Shown here in pieces: positions 1 through 12,283 of a stretch of 64,000 bases of DNA. Numbering within the stretch: the stretch's first letter is position 1; each line of letters begins with the position of its first letter. Source of the DNA: Nilaparvata lugens (lineage: Eukaryota > Arthropoda > Insecta > Hemiptera > Delphacidae); assembly GCF_014356525.2 (NCBI RefSeq), contig NC_052508.1, forward strand, positions 51,394,442-51,458,441, written 5' to 3'. A program made the translations under genes and the position numbers. The notes beneath the pieces were generated by a model. That model worked only from the letters and a program-made list of their open reading frames with translations, ran no database searches and had not been told where the DNA came from.

Positions 1-175
1 TCATCTCCTTATTGTTATTTCATTTTCTCTTCTTCTTCTTCTTCTTCTTCTTCTTCATAACCGCCTCATCTTCTTCATCATCATCACATCGCTGTCAACT
101 TCTTCTCCTTTTCCTTTTTCTTCTTCTTCACCATCTTCTTCTATTTCTTCATCTTCTTTTCACCTTCAGCTAATT
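1..175. repeat. (TTC)n pyrimidine-rich tract
   Basis: Near-pure TTC triplets at about 29-56, followed by imperfect CTT/TCATCTTC repeats up to about 165. It is a simple-sequence tract with no coding signal. Confidence 0.85.
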
Positions 176-794
176 GTACAAAACATGTATGATTATATAT
201 TGTTTGGTATATCCTTGTACTGCAGTTCTAGAGCCGGAAGATGACAACTATCACCAAGGTGGCGTACAATGTGTTACTTCCTCACAACTACAGGCCACAT
301 AGTTGCAGTACCCATCACCCACGTATGTTCGCTCCCACACAATCACACACTCCTTCAAATCTTACAAATGTAATATAAGGCGTTCTGTACCACTTGGAGA
401 AGTCTTCTGTTCTGAGTCACAGAGAATTCGAAAGTGTATTCACAGAATTTCTTGTGTGATCACATATGCAGTGATCCATTTATTGGGTGCTGCAAATAAT
501 GTAGGGATAAACGATGCACAGAAATGTTACAGCTATACGTTTCCACCAATAGAAAAGCTAGATATTCATTTTATAGCTCATAAAATTTATTTTAGAGTAT
601 CTAAACTACAATTACTATTAGTCGAATATGAAATACAATATCAATGTTGTAGTTTTGATAATTGTTTGAGAAATTCAAAATACTTATTTCTCTGTTATGT
701 TTTGCGAAGCAATCCTTTGACATTGACATATTTTTGTATGCAAATTCTACATTGACACCAGAACCAATGTCTTTTGAATGTGAGGGCGGGAAAG
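176..794. other. Unique AT-rich sequence, no gene seen
   Basis: A 150-codon open frame starts at 303, but it has no recognisable domain, no consistent composition and no splice or promoter context. I treat it as chance. Confidence 0.5.
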
Positions 795-970
795 TTTACA
801 ATGACACTGCTACACACCAGTGGCAAACTGAATAGATGAAGAATAAGAATTATAAGATAAAATAATATAGATTGTATATTATAATATAGATAGTAAACAT
901 GGCACTGCTAAACACCAGTCGGAAACTGGAATAGAGCGAGAAAAGGAATTATAGGGTAGAAAATAGTAAT
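795..970. repeat. Diverged tandem pair, about 96-bp unit
   Basis: A segment with the words CACTGCTACACACCAGT and GGCAAACTG at about 803-830 recurs at about 902-930 as CACTGCTAAACACCAGT and GGAAACTGG. Both are followed by similar AAGGAATTATA..ATAATATAG text. Two copies are visible and clearly diverged. Confidence 0.65.
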
Positions 971-2330
971 AATATAGATAGATAAGTCAGGATGAAGCAC
1001 AACGTGGCAACATCGCAGCCGGCGACTGGAGCAAGTGCAGTGAACTGAGCAACTGACCACATTGAGCGGCTAAAATTTTTAGGTTACCTTTTTCCTTTTC
1101 CTCACCCTGATAATTTTTTTCCTCCTCTTCCTCCTAATCTTCTTTTACTTATTTGTTTTCTTCTTTGTCTTCTCCATCAATGCCGACCTTCGTCTCGGAG
1201 TCCTCAGGTCTCCGTCCTTGTCCAACCACCAGCACCTCTGGAGGATTCTCCTTTCTTTTCCTTTCAACTGAAGGTTACCTTTTCACTCGCACTCTTGCCC
1301 TACACCTTTATTATCGCTCCGTCTTTGTCTCTTTCTCCACCCTCTTCTTCGGCTCCTATTCTCCTACTCGACGACGAGACCGGGACCGGTTCTTCACCAG
1401 TGAGTGAACTGTGCTTGGGTGTCGAACACATGGTTATCAGTTGTGTTTTGTGTTCAACGATTTTTGTGTCTAGAAGTGAATATTTTTGTGTTTCTAGTGA
1501 GTTGCTTCTTGAAACAGTGTTTTGAGATTCAAGTGCTGCTTGTGGTAACAAAGTTTAAATTAATATTGTGTTGTCATCGTTGTCATTCAGGAATCAGAAA
1601 GAAGGTACGTAAAAAAAAGCATTTTGTTGATAAGATCCTACATAGCGTTCAAGCTGGACTAGATAACTGTGGAGAGTAAAATTGTTCAATATTGTTTGCA
1701 GTTACTGGTAATCAAACTGAAAGTAATAGTTACATAGTATTGCAATATTTATAGTAATAGTTAAAACCTGATAGCTTATTTTCTAATGTAATGCCATGGA
1801 ATAAAACAATCTTGAAAGTTTTCTCTCGTTATCATTAATTATTTAGAATTAGGGATGATCTTCATTAAAACTGAACTGAAGGAACTGCATAAATATGTAC
1901 CCAAACTTACCTAAGTTTTGAAAGAAAATTATGGCGTTGCTTATTTTCGAATTAGGAGTCAGGGTACAGGTTTAATGTAGCTACTGTAACTAAAGAGCTA
2001 TTATCTATCGATGAGTCAATTAGCCTATCACAGATTATATAAATTTTCATGATTCTTATTGAGAATGAAGTGTAGTTGAGAGGAGGTCTCTCTGACATAT
2101 AATTAGGCTACAATATCAAGTTACCTGTTTGTGCGTAAAAAAGGTATATTTATTTAGTGATTTGTAACACATTCTCATTAATTTTCATATAGTTCGTATC
2201 AATTTTCGTTGATTCATATCAATAAAGTTTTATATGTATAGTATTGGAAAGCCAAAAACCTTCCGCTTCCGCGTTGGAAGCCAATTATAGATAAATCATC
2301 ACATATGGTAGTTATCATTCAGAACTATCC
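971..2330. other. Non-coding; pyrimidine-rich stretch and possible 5' UTR exon
   Basis: From 1085 to 1360 the plus strand is rich in CTT/TCC. At about 1370-1395 a locally GC-rich patch ends in a good splice-donor match (ACCA|GTGAGTG). A non-coding first exon of the BTB gene at 3976 could lie here, but nothing ties the two together. The rest is AT-rich and featureless. Confidence 0.3.
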
Positions 2331-2660
2331 TATTGTATAAAGCGAGCAATTTAGGTATCTATTTGTTTATGTATCCATTTATCTATTTATTTATGTATGT
2401 CCTATGTATCTGGAAAACGGCTCTAACGATTTTGATGAAATTTTCAATATTGGAGGTTCTTGATATGAAAATTCGATTGCACATGGTCTCATTCCTGGGA
2501 AAACTCGCTGAAGGACATGAAAAGGATAATAATTATTCATCCTTGGAAAAACAGCTGATAACTCCGTCATCTGTCGATAACGGAAGATGGGGAAGATGCG
2601 AGTGCCTGTGTGGGAGTGAGACAGCATTATGTTCAGCTGTTAAACTATTGTAGTCAATCG
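2331..2660. repeat. Probable transposon remnant
   Basis: A run of TTTATGTATC/TATTTATC words is followed at about 2410-2445 by AAAACGGCTCTAACGATTT. The same phrase recurs in the (GT)n-containing elements at about 22028 (AACGGCTCCAACGATTTTGG) and 30439. The shared phrase suggests an old fragment of related mobile DNA; boundaries are not visible. Confidence 0.35.
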
Positions 2661-3975
2661 GTTGATCACATGATAAGAAGTATTTTTTGGCAATTATAGA
2701 TTAATCGACTTGATCAACATAACTGAATTCTTGACATGACCAACGATATGATTTTATTCAAGATCCATTATTTTTTCATTTAAATTAAAGTACCTATATC
2801 AAAATGTTCAAAGTTAATAATTATTTTACAGTTTTAAGTGATTAGTGTGTGTTATTTTGTTATTCAATTTGGTTTGTAAAGAATCTAAATTCAAACTTTT
2901 CTGTTTCCAAATAATGTTTGGATTGAAAATTGAACTTAAATTCTAAAGTGTACGAACCAACCTACTTTTTGGACTATTTTTATAGTGTATAAATCTAAAT
3001 TCGGGGAAGAAACAGTTTTGGGCCTGTTAGTCCTTTCCCAATTATTTAAAAGAAATTGTGTTCTGTGTATCAATAATATATATAAACTATGCTTCTATGT
3101 TTTTGTATATCACATATTAAAGTAGAAAGCGTTTTGGAAAAAATCATAATCACCATTAGCCTTCTTAACCTTTGAATTAAATAAACTCGATTATTGAAAA
3201 TTTAATAATTGAATGCTCGATGACGAATTTCACCAATTTTATTTTTAGTAGCAGTAACATGCTTCAACAATGTACAATTTATATTGTTTGTGTTGTATCG
3301 AAAGTTATGTTTTTAATGTGTTGAACTCTTTCATTGATTGCTTATTCATTCATGTGAATTTCTATTCCAAATTTCATGTCAATTATCATTTGATAATGAG
3401 ATAATGTTCTACAAAATCCTTCATTAAGATTTGCTAGATAAGAACGACTACTAATCTAAGAAGATAAAATAAGAAGATTTGCCCGCCAAATATCATTCCT
3501 ATATCGTATAACCTATCATTCATACTCTTTATACACTCCTATACTCATTCACTATATATATACTTACCTACTCGTAACTCATCAACTAAAATCCTCTATT
3601 CATATTCTCTACATAATTCATACCCTGTCCAGTATCCCATTCCATAACTTCTAATATTTCTCCAGGATTACGAATACTTGAATCTTTTTACTAAGAAGAC
3701 TAATAACTTGAATTATCTATTAACTAAATTTTTTTGAAATTAATAAACATAAAGCTAAAATTAAACTTATAAATATTTTTCTTTCTCCAATAATTAAATC
3801 TTTTAATTGGAAGTTCACATTTTTCGGAAAAATGTCACGTCACTTACATACTTATTACTCGTTAGGCTAGCCTACTCATTGACTCTTCCTTTTTTCATTC
3901 CCTCTCTAAATCTATTCATACCCTGTCCTGTATATTTTTCCATGACTTCTAATCACAAATACTTGAATATTGCAG
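2661..3975. other. AT-rich intergenic or intronic sequence
   Basis: No coding or repeat signal seen. The last 15 bases run into the splice acceptor of the exon that starts at 3976. Confidence 0.5.
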
Positions 3976-4149
3976 GATGGGGACATGCTTCGCTCAAACG
4001 CACTTCCAGGATAAGGCGCTGGCGGGGGTTCCTCAGCTGCTCGAGGACATGAAGCGCCTGGCCGAGGATCATGAGTCGGCCGACATCGTGTTCCTCGTTG
4101 GACGAGAGGATGTGCCAGTCTACGCTCACCGCATCATCCTCATGGCAAG
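3976..4149 (+). CDS. Internal exon of a BTB/POZ-domain protein
   Basis: A 174-bp exon, much more GC-rich than its flanks. It follows a clean acceptor (TATTGCAG at 3968-3975) and ends at a good donor (GCAAG|GTCAGT, GT at 4150-4151), leaving two bases of a split codon. The reading frame begins with ATG at 3977 and gives about 57 residues. The second half reads as the start of a BTB/POZ fold: ADIVFLVGRE, then PVYAHRIILMAR, the usual first beta strands and the xAHRxIL motif. BTB domains mediate dimerisation and often recruit cullin-3 ligases. The rest of the domain must be encoded downstream; I could not find a following exon in this window. The ATG may be the true start, with a 5' UTR exon upstream, or an internal methionine. 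I cannot name the BTB subfamily. Codon-rich composition, splice sites and motif agree, so I regard it as real. Confidence 0.8.
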
Positions 4150-4543
4150 GTCAGTGCCAACAAAAATAATTCATAAATAGTCCATCGATATAGTCAGGAT
4201 GACTATTGTTCGATCTTTGATGTCTACTATAGTTAGTATGACTTTTGCTTTTGCCTGAAATGTTTATCTCTAACATCGGTGGATTGATTACCTATTATCA
4301 GATGTAATGTCATAGTAGCTAGTTTTTACTTTTGATTTAGAGGCTCGAGTCGTTGTCTGTTTATGGGTAATCAAAATTGTGATGCTTCACAAGTGAAGAT
4401 TCAAACTCTGTACAATGGTTTTTCATAAGCTACATCATAGTTAAAAGATATTGATGTTAAAGTTTCAGTTGTATTTAATTGTATGATGAAGTTAAACAGT
4501 TCATCTATGGTTGAATACATCAGATCATCTATCAAACCCAATG
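4150..4543 (+). other. Intron-like sequence after the BTB exon
   Basis: AT-rich sequence starting with the donor GTCAGT. No further exon of the BTB gene was recognised here. Confidence 0.45.
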
Positions 4544-4556
4544 GCAAATCAAGAAC

Positions 4557-4805
4557 TTTTTGTGTAGTTGAGAAGTTGATATTGTGCTAATTATTCATAG
4601 TGAATGAAAAGGACTAAGAAATTGTCAAAAAACCAATGATTTATTGATAATCAGAAAGACCGGTTTCGGTTATTACACCATTGTCAATCTCTGATAAATG
4701 TTTATCAGAGATTGACAATGGTGTAATAACCGAAACCGGTCTTTCTAATATTATTATCAATAAATCAGTGGTTCTTTGACAATTTCTTAGTCTTTTTCAT
4801 TCGCC
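4557..4805. mobile_element. Foldback element with hammerhead-like core, complete copy
   Basis: A 249-bp insertion flanked by a perfect 13-bp target-site duplication, GCAAATCAAGAAC, at 4544-4556 and 4806-4818. From 4602 to 4801 it is an almost perfect palindrome with arms beginning GAATGAAAAGGACTAAG and its complement. The 5' end outside the palindrome reads TTTTGTGTAGTTGAGAAG. Each arm carries one copy of a compact motif. On the plus strand it is box TTGACAA (4712-4718), then GGT..ACC, GAAA (4732-4735), C-CG-GTC (4736-4741) and TTTCT, which pairs with AGAGA upstream of the box. This can be drawn as a minimal type-I hammerhead ribozyme (see findings). No protein is encoded. Target duplications of this length suit retrotransposition; Penelope-like elements are known to carry hammerheads, so a non-autonomous relative of those is my inference. 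Confidence 0.75.
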
Positions 4806-4818
4806 GCAAATCAAGAAC

Positions 4819-7730
4819 ATGCAAAAATCAAGAACATTCTGTTCAATTTCGACATTAATTTTAAAAACAATCCAGTAAAGATTAATATTATCTTTGTACG
4901 GTATATTTGTACTAATACATTTTGTGATTGCCCAATAGAATGTGGAATACAATGTGGAATACAATAGAATGTGGAATAATCAGAGAAAATCACAAAAATG
5001 CATTCATCTGATAAGTAGCACAAGAGTCAAATTCTTGTTTCCTTATAACTATGAAGTGGAGGAACAATGAACTTATCTGAATAGGCCTGAAACATGAGTG
5101 CAAGTTGAGCACATTTTCGTAGCTGTAAGCAACTATTTAGAGTACTTGATGTGTTGAAAATATGTTAAATATCTACAGTTATCATTTAAATGGTTATCGC
5201 CTATATATTGCGTTCACAATCGGGTTGGGTTGTCAAGAGATAATATTGTATGAATGTGAAATTTCAACGCAAACTACATTGAATTTAACCATCACACCAA
5301 TGTAAAATCGGTTATTAAGAATTTTCACAACGAAAACTAACACTGGATTTGTAACTCAATTTATGCGGACACGACTGCGTCGATTCAAACAAGGCGCCAG
5401 GTGTAAAATTTCGATTCAAGAATCGTCGAGATAAAAAATTTTAATTGAGTTCTTTTCAGGCGATGTTCGCGTCGACAGACTAATTCTAATTAATTACCGT
5501 TCCGATTCTGAACACTGTTCAAAACAAGCGTCTGCTCAATTTTCAATAAAATTTCGCTCGCGTACATCTTGGGGGGAATTAGTCTATTGAAACTTGTTTC
5601 CAATTATCACTGACATTTCCGCTGTGTGTATTTTCGTTATTCATACAAAAAGTTCCCGAATGTAATTCTGGATTGAATGTATATGGTCTGGTAAATACTG
5701 GCTGGAACCTCTTGATTTGATTCTTGATATTCATGTTATTGAATTGGATTCGGTGTTCCATTCAGATTCTTTTCATTCACACTTTTTGTTAGACATTGAA
5801 CTGGATCAAATTTTTCTCTCATTAGGAGTTTTCATGAAACTATAGATTATTCTTCTGGAATTTATCAATGGTTCGCCACCTATTCCTTATTTTTACTGTA
5901 CTAACTTCTCATTTGGTTGTTTCTTGAAGAAGTAAAGAAGTCTTCTTGAATCTCTTAAACTTGAACGTTTCTACAACTCAACCTTTTAACAAGAATTGGT
6001 TAACGAGTTTGAAAAAAATACTTTGAACCAAAAAATACCTAGTTGAATTTCTGTGTATCAGGAACTTCATTTTGGCTCATACGTCTTATAATCGAATAGG
6101 AAAAAGTATGCTGTACAAAAAGTCATGTATTAATTGAATTTACGTTGTCTTCAGCGAAATCTGAATATTTAAATCACTGAATTAAAGAATATTTTCGAAT
6201 ACAAATTATGAGTATGATAAATTTGATAGTAAGCTCTCACTTCACTCTTAGCAGGAAAATTCTATATAGTACAGAATTAGTTTACAGTACAGGTTGACAG
6301 GTATAGTAATTGAAAACTTTGAGCAAAACTAGGGAATACGATTGAAAGAAAAGCAAAAACATTTCCTTACTTTTTGATGTGCAGAGTTTTTCAAACTTTC
6401 CTCAGCCTCCAACTTTCATCAAATTTTATCTATCTGAATTAATTTTCCAATCTCATGCACTTTTCACAAGTTGTCCACATCCAATTTCTTTCCACATCAT
6501 CTTTTTATGTTTTCGGCTGCAACAAGAAAACAAAAGTTTTTACGAGATTTTTCTTCTAGAACTCTTTTTCGCTACTTTCTTTATTCATTCCGCTCATGAG
6601 TACCCCGCTCATTCCATGTCTTGGAACTCAGAGTTGGAACAAAATTCGTTGATGAGTAAAATTGTTATGGAATGATTAGTTATTGAAAATTATAAAATTA
6701 TTCGTGAAATGATAATGCTCACACTTTTTTAATATTTTTAGATATCAGGAGGCTCAAGTTATCCTTTTCATCTTCGTTGGTACATGATGCGTTGTTTCCA
6801 CTTCCTATTCGTGATGCAATACTAGAGTGAAAGCGCATTTCCTTCCCATGCAGTAGTGAAGTTGATAACGTAATAGGAATGCATATTGAGGAGAATTCTT
6901 GACATGTCGAGTCTAACATTATCTACAGAGGAATTATGTACTTTTGCCCAACCACCATTATCAATCTCCTATTTTTCTTTTATTTACTCCTTCTTTCACT
7001 TGTCTTACGTTTTATCAAGAAATTGTGTTGGCAAGTTGAGTTAGCACTAACTATTACTTTATCACTTTTCGCTGATACTTTCAGTACTTAACTTGTTATT
7101 GTATAGTAGATTATGGCAATTACCGCTCTGAAAGGTGATTCGAGTAGAGGTTAATGAGTGAATGTCATAACTAGATATTAAAAGCACAAATTCTTTTAAT
7201 AAATCAGGTACTCCACGTCTTGATCAGTCATTGTATCGATAACTTGTGTACTTGTGATCTGAAAAATCAACCATTCTGATCTCAGAATATATTATATCTC
7301 ATAGTAAGCATAATGATCGATCTCTATCCTTGGATTAATAAATGAAAGAAATATTTTCAACCCTATACGGTTTGATCTAATGTTTCATTCATTCATCTCA
7401 GCATGGAAAAGTTCCATAACATCTCTGAATTAAGTGTACAGTGCAATCTCTATTCAATGGGAAGATCGTAACTCCTATTCCCAAATCTCCCCTCTGCTTT
7501 GCAAAGATGTGAGTCACGTGCTATTCAGCAACACGCATCATGTAACAGATTTTCAGTCGCAGTCTCAGATTTTCGGCAGAATCAACGATAACCATCTCAA
7601 GCAAAGAAGGAATATTTTTGTCGTATCAGTGACCGGCCATGTGTTAAACACGCACTGAGGGCTCGTCATTCCAATCCGAACCCCTTCGCCAAACCTCACT
7701 TGGCATAGGTCTCTTGTCGCAGCATCTCCA
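4819..7730. other. Unique AT-rich sequence, no gene seen
   Basis: Open frames here (for example 6379-6675) have AT-driven composition and no domain. Presumably intronic or intergenic to the BTB exon at 3976. Confidence 0.45.
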
Positions 7731-8640
7731 AATATTTATTCCATCATACGACTACTCTTCAACCTTCTCCCTATCTTCTAATCTCTTCTCTAAATCTTCT
7801 TCCTTATTCACTTCCTTATTTCTTCATTTTTCTTTTTATCTTCAATCACTTCAGTCTTTCCAATATGAATAACTACCACAATATGTTTCCATGAGGTCTA
7901 GCAAAAAATATCACATGCACAACATTTCAAAAAGTAAAATTGATTACTTTATGAAGAAATGTATACTATTACCTTCTGATTTCCTCATATTAGTTTTATT
8001 ATATTTTTTATTTTATTTTTATTTTATTTTTATTTTATTTTTTCATATTATTTTCCTCATATTAATTTCCTCATATCTTGCACACAGTACTCCTCTATTC
8101 CTCCAAGTTTTCTATGTATAATATTTTCACCTTCTTCTTCTTTTTCTTCACGCGGATTGTTTCCTCAATTCCTCTCATTCTCCTCCTATGCCATAATGCC
8201 ATATGATATCTATTTGACTGAGTATTCAATCTATATCATTTTTTCCTTCGATCATACAGTTTCCCCCAGTTTCATTATTCTCTGCTCTGTACAACTCAAT
8301 CTGCATTCCTACTAATTAAAAATCCGTCTCCTCTTAATATTCCTGACACTGAACCTGTTTTTAGCACCTCTTCCTTATCACCATCCACATTCTCGTTAAT
8401 GCATTTGTTTTTCTTGATTTCCAATACTATTTTCACCACCTTCAAAGTCATTCTCATTCCTCATCATTTTCCAAGTATCTCCATTATCAAACTATCTTTT
8501 TACATTTTCTTACCTACCCTCCCTACTCATGGATCATAATCTTCTTCTCCCCCTTCATCCTATTTTCTCAGCTTGTCCCTTTATCTCTCACTCTCACGCC
8601 CTTTCTTCTCCCTAATCTTCCTTCTCGCTCATGCTCCTCA
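7731..8640. repeat. Pyrimidine-rich tract on the plus strand
   Basis: About 900 bp in which C and T strongly dominate the plus strand (CTTCTTC, TTTTATT and CCTCATTCTCC words), including a (TTTTA)n patch at 8005-8045. At about 7861-7890 lies a short relic resembling one end of the foldback element (AATATGAATAACTACCACAA). Confidence 0.6.
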
Positions 8641-8960
8641 AACCAACATACGTCTCCTCGCGAATCCCCGCGGGAGCGCCCAGAAAATACTCACTCAAAA
8701 TGTAAACGAAACGAGAAATATTTGAGGCTGACGACGCTTTCGGCCGATCGCACTCAGCCGGTCTGGCACTGACAGAATCGCTTCTGGGATTTGTGCTCGA
8801 ATCACTCTGTCCCGCTCGAATCACTCTCTCTCGCCCAATTCCCGCGAGAATTTTGGCGGCAAACATCTGAAGCTGCTGCAAATTATATATGCAACAAATC
8901 AAATCTAGATTGCTGCGGTCGGAGTTGAAGCCATTAGTATTCATGAATTTGTGATCGATC
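8641..8960. promoter_or_regulatory. CpG-enriched patch, possible regulatory region
   Basis: About 250 bp with many CpGs (CTCGCGAATCCCCGCGGG; CGACGCTTTCGGCCGATCG) and a word similar to E2F sites (TTTTGGCGGCAAA at about 8852). A repeated word, TCGAATCACTCTSTC, occurs twice at about 8798 and 8818. A 125-codon minus frame overlaps it but has no recognisable domain, so I favour a regulatory or conserved non-coding region over a gene. Confidence 0.3.
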
Positions 8961-10195
8961 GTTGCGTATGACACTACTTGCTGTGACATGTTGTCAAAAA
9001 TGGGTATGATATCAGCACAAATAAGAATTTACAAATCAAAATAAAAGATTTTTGATCTGATAGGATTGCTTTGACGATTCAAATTTATTTTTTGATTTCA
9101 AAGACTACATTCTATCTGTATTTAATCTCTAGAAACCCGTCATTTATAAATTCGAGTCCTTATTGAAAGTGTACAATCATGATAGGGGACAAGCTCACAA
9201 TTACCACAAATAACTTACAAATGTTATTAACTAAGATTATTGAAACGCTATAAGTCACCACTCCACTTTATTGCAAGTTATGACTACATCAACCATGTGA
9301 GGAATGATGACGACTGAATTGAGCTGAAGTTTTATGTTATTTGAAACCGAGAATTTTTTCATATGACCTTATTTTTCAGATTGTGGAGGTTCTTTCAGCT
9401 CCACAGCAAACACTAACCGGCAATACTTCTCGTTTCGGAAACACATCTACATTATCTATTATCTGAAACATTGAATGTCAATTAATACTTTCTCGAATCA
9501 CATAATATGATGATTGACTCTATATTACTTACAAATAATATCAACCAGAATAATATGGATCACAATATTTATTTCGGATAGATGATACTACTATTTTGGT
9601 AGCAGATCGTAGCATTGATCAATGATAAGTGAGATATTCTATTCATTATTATCAATTCAAATTCATTCTAGGAAGTATGTAAAAATGGACTGCCCAAGGA
9701 CATACAACATTATCGATCCTCCTGTCTCCTCTCTGATTATTATCAATGACGAAGGCTACCAACAACTCAACAATTGATTAATGAGCACCTACTCTCGGTA
9801 AACTGCAATCAACCACGGACGCCGCAATTGATTAATGATTACTTACTTTTAGGGTATTTCGAACAACGAGAAAATTCGGAAACCCTGAGGCAGTCGTTGA
9901 CATCAACACAACGTGGAAACCCGGGCTTTCCGTCGCCGTTTTCCCGTCAAGTACAGAGATTTTCCAGGCTCATGTTGTTGTGCATTATTCGTGGCTCGGT
10001 TTTAAGTCGCCCACTCAGCTATAGCTGAACATCGTTTCCATCTTAGGGCAATAATTCATTGCTCATTTTCCGGCCGAGCCCATTTTTCACTCTTACGACG
10101 CTCCAGTCGCTCCAGATCGTGTTTCCAGTTCCAGTGGTGCTGCTCTCTGGACAAAGGCAGGCAGCAAGCAACCGACTTTTGGCAAAGGCTTGTAC
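8961..10195. other. Unique sequence, no gene seen
   Basis: AT-rich to 9770, then slightly more GC-rich. The words CAATTGATTAATGA and ACTTAC/ACCTAC recur at 9773 and 9828, a weak local duplication. No domain was found in the 84- and 106-codon frames. Confidence 0.4.
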
Positions 10196-10390
10196 AGTCA
10201 GCTTCACTTCAAACTGTCAGAATCCCTCATCAACTACATCAATGCTTCCCATCCAACCAACGCTGACTGTTTTATGTGGATCTCACAGCAGCTTCCAGCC
10301 TTCCTACAGTGAGATTCACTTCATTCTGTCAGCATTCCGTGTAAACAACATCAATACCCCCCAATTCGACCAATGCTGACAGATGCAGGT
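10196..10390. repeat. TGTCAGCAT hairpin repeat, cluster 1 (two units)
   Basis: Two units of about 75 bp, at 10202-10272 and 10311-10388. Each opens with TTCACTTC...CTGTCAG, has an ATCAATG/ATCAATACC middle and closes with CCAAC/CCAATGCTGACAG, complementary to the opening arm. The same unit recurs near 12.7, 29.8, 57.1-57.6 and 61.8 kb. Confidence 0.7.
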
Positions 10391-12240
10391 GGAGCCTTCT
10401 CGGTGTGTGCAGAAGATGAATGCCAAGATGGAGAGCAAGAACGCGCCGAACGCGCCACACGAATTTTGCTCGTCCCTCGATTGTAGCTATAAATCTTGGT
10501 GGCGTATCTAAAGACAAATTTTTGCCCCGAAATATTCCAACATCATTTTTTACAGTTCACGTTGCAGCACTAGTCTACTACCCCACATATAGGTAGGAAA
10601 TAACAATGGCCGTCCCGACGATGATATATAATCGGCATAAATTCATATTGAACACCTCCTTCTAAACCTATCGACCCCCTCCCCCCTTCCCGCAAGTCGA
10701 GTGGAATATTGTAGGAGGGAGGAGTGAAAAATCCACTCTCACATTTCCAACTAGCCTGCCACGCGTCCAAAATGTCAAAGTTTTTTTTGGTTGCTCTGTG
10801 GTCACGGAAAAAGTCATAAATTTTTGTCTGCTCAAAATTCACCGCGCGACAAACAAAAATAGAAAAAAATGTAGCCGGAAAATACGAGCCAGGAAGTGTC
10901 AAATGCGGAGAGTGTACTACTTTCATTTGGGAGAGAGCACTGCTTTCATCTGGGGAAAAGCTTTGGTGACATTTTTGAAACCTGCCTGGGTCGACGATTG
11001 CTTCTTTGGAAATTTGATCAGCAGCTATGTTGAAAATTTGGTCACAGTTGTGAACGTTGATCACGTGGGCAAGGCTGATTGCAACTGGAATTGTGTGTGA
11101 AGTTCATTTGTTTTGGATAATGTCATTAGTTCCGCGAATCATGAGCTGAAGAGATGACGTTTTTGTCAATGGCACAAGAAGCATTTCCACCTCAACCCCA
11201 CAATTGAAGTTTCAAAAATAATATGTTAATCAGCATCTCATGTTCACGTTTTTGGTGCCTCAACATCTTTTTTTCTTACAATTGTATAATCTTAAGCTTG
11301 AATAAATAGATATATATATTCTTGAAATAATAATTATTTGACCTGGAGCTTTTATTTTTCTTGGCCTGTTGATCGATAATTGAATGTTTTATTGCATAGA
11401 ATTACTAGTACTATTTTATTTTACATTTCATAATGGGGTAAGTACCCAAAAAGTCATCGGGAAAATATTGGATGACATTGTTGCCACTTCTCCGTTTTCA
11501 CCAGCCTCTATAGTGCATAACTGTGAGCCTGGAGCCCGTAGTTACCCCGGTAAATCTGATCTGATAATCATATTAAAATATATTTTATTCGTTGAGAAAT
11601 GTCCAATGACAGACAAGGTTAGCAAAAAGCCAATGTTAATTAGATGCTGGCTTTATAACCTAAATCTCATCATAGCAACCGATAAAAGGTACAAGAATCA
11701 GACAATTCGACAACCAGAGCGGAATTGTGGCTGGTTCACCTATTCTGATAGGTTTAACAAATCATGCTTGCTAAACTTTTAACAATCGTCTATACAGATA
11801 CGACCCGAAAAAATATTCGATTTGTTCAAACTAATAGTATTCAGTATAGAGTATTATGTGAATCCATGAAAATACTATCCCTTATCTAAAAAATGTGAAG
11901 TTCGTAGCATTGTAGAGTCAAGTCCACGCTTTAAATAATTAAAAACAGTGTATTTTTAATTTTTAGAGAGACAAACACAAAACCTTCAGTATTGCTAGCC
12001 TTGAGTATTTTGGCCTCTGACCTGACTGGTGTTCAAAACAAAGAAGCGAAAAACTGTTTCTAATTTTGAGGAAAGCTACAACTAGCTGCACTAACTTTTA
12101 CGCTTTCTTTATTCTCTCTGACTCATGTTTTCTTCACCACTCTTAATTTTAGGAAAAATCTCTTTCAAGAATTAGATTTTCTTCCATCGTGGAAACAGAC
12201 TTGAAGTTTTTAGAGGCATTAAACTTCTGATGAATTTTAA
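10391..12240. other. No gene recognised
   Basis: A 164-codon minus frame (10570-11064) and 100- and 132-codon plus frames occur, but they overlap one another on both strands and show no domain, splice context or low-complexity cause. Treated as chance. Confidence 0.4.
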
Positions 12241-12248
12241 ACTTCTTT

Positions 12249-12282
<34 letters not shown>
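12249..12282. repeat. (ATC)n microsatellite
   Basis: Eleven pure ATC triplets. Similar GAT/ATC tails end the RTE-like LINE at 58.39 kb, but no LINE sequence was recognised next to this one. Confidence 0.85.

Positions 12283-12283
<1 letters not shown>

Noticed and set aside
8612..8989. 125-codon minus-strand frame in the CpG patch
   Set aside because: No domain recognised; arginine/serine bias follows from the local CpG content.
10570..11064. 164-codon minus-strand frame as a gene
   Set aside because: No domain, overlapping frame on the plus strand, no codon or splice support.
12249..12282. (ATC)n as the tail of another RTE-like LINE
   Set aside because: No polymerase C-terminus or target duplication recognised on either side.
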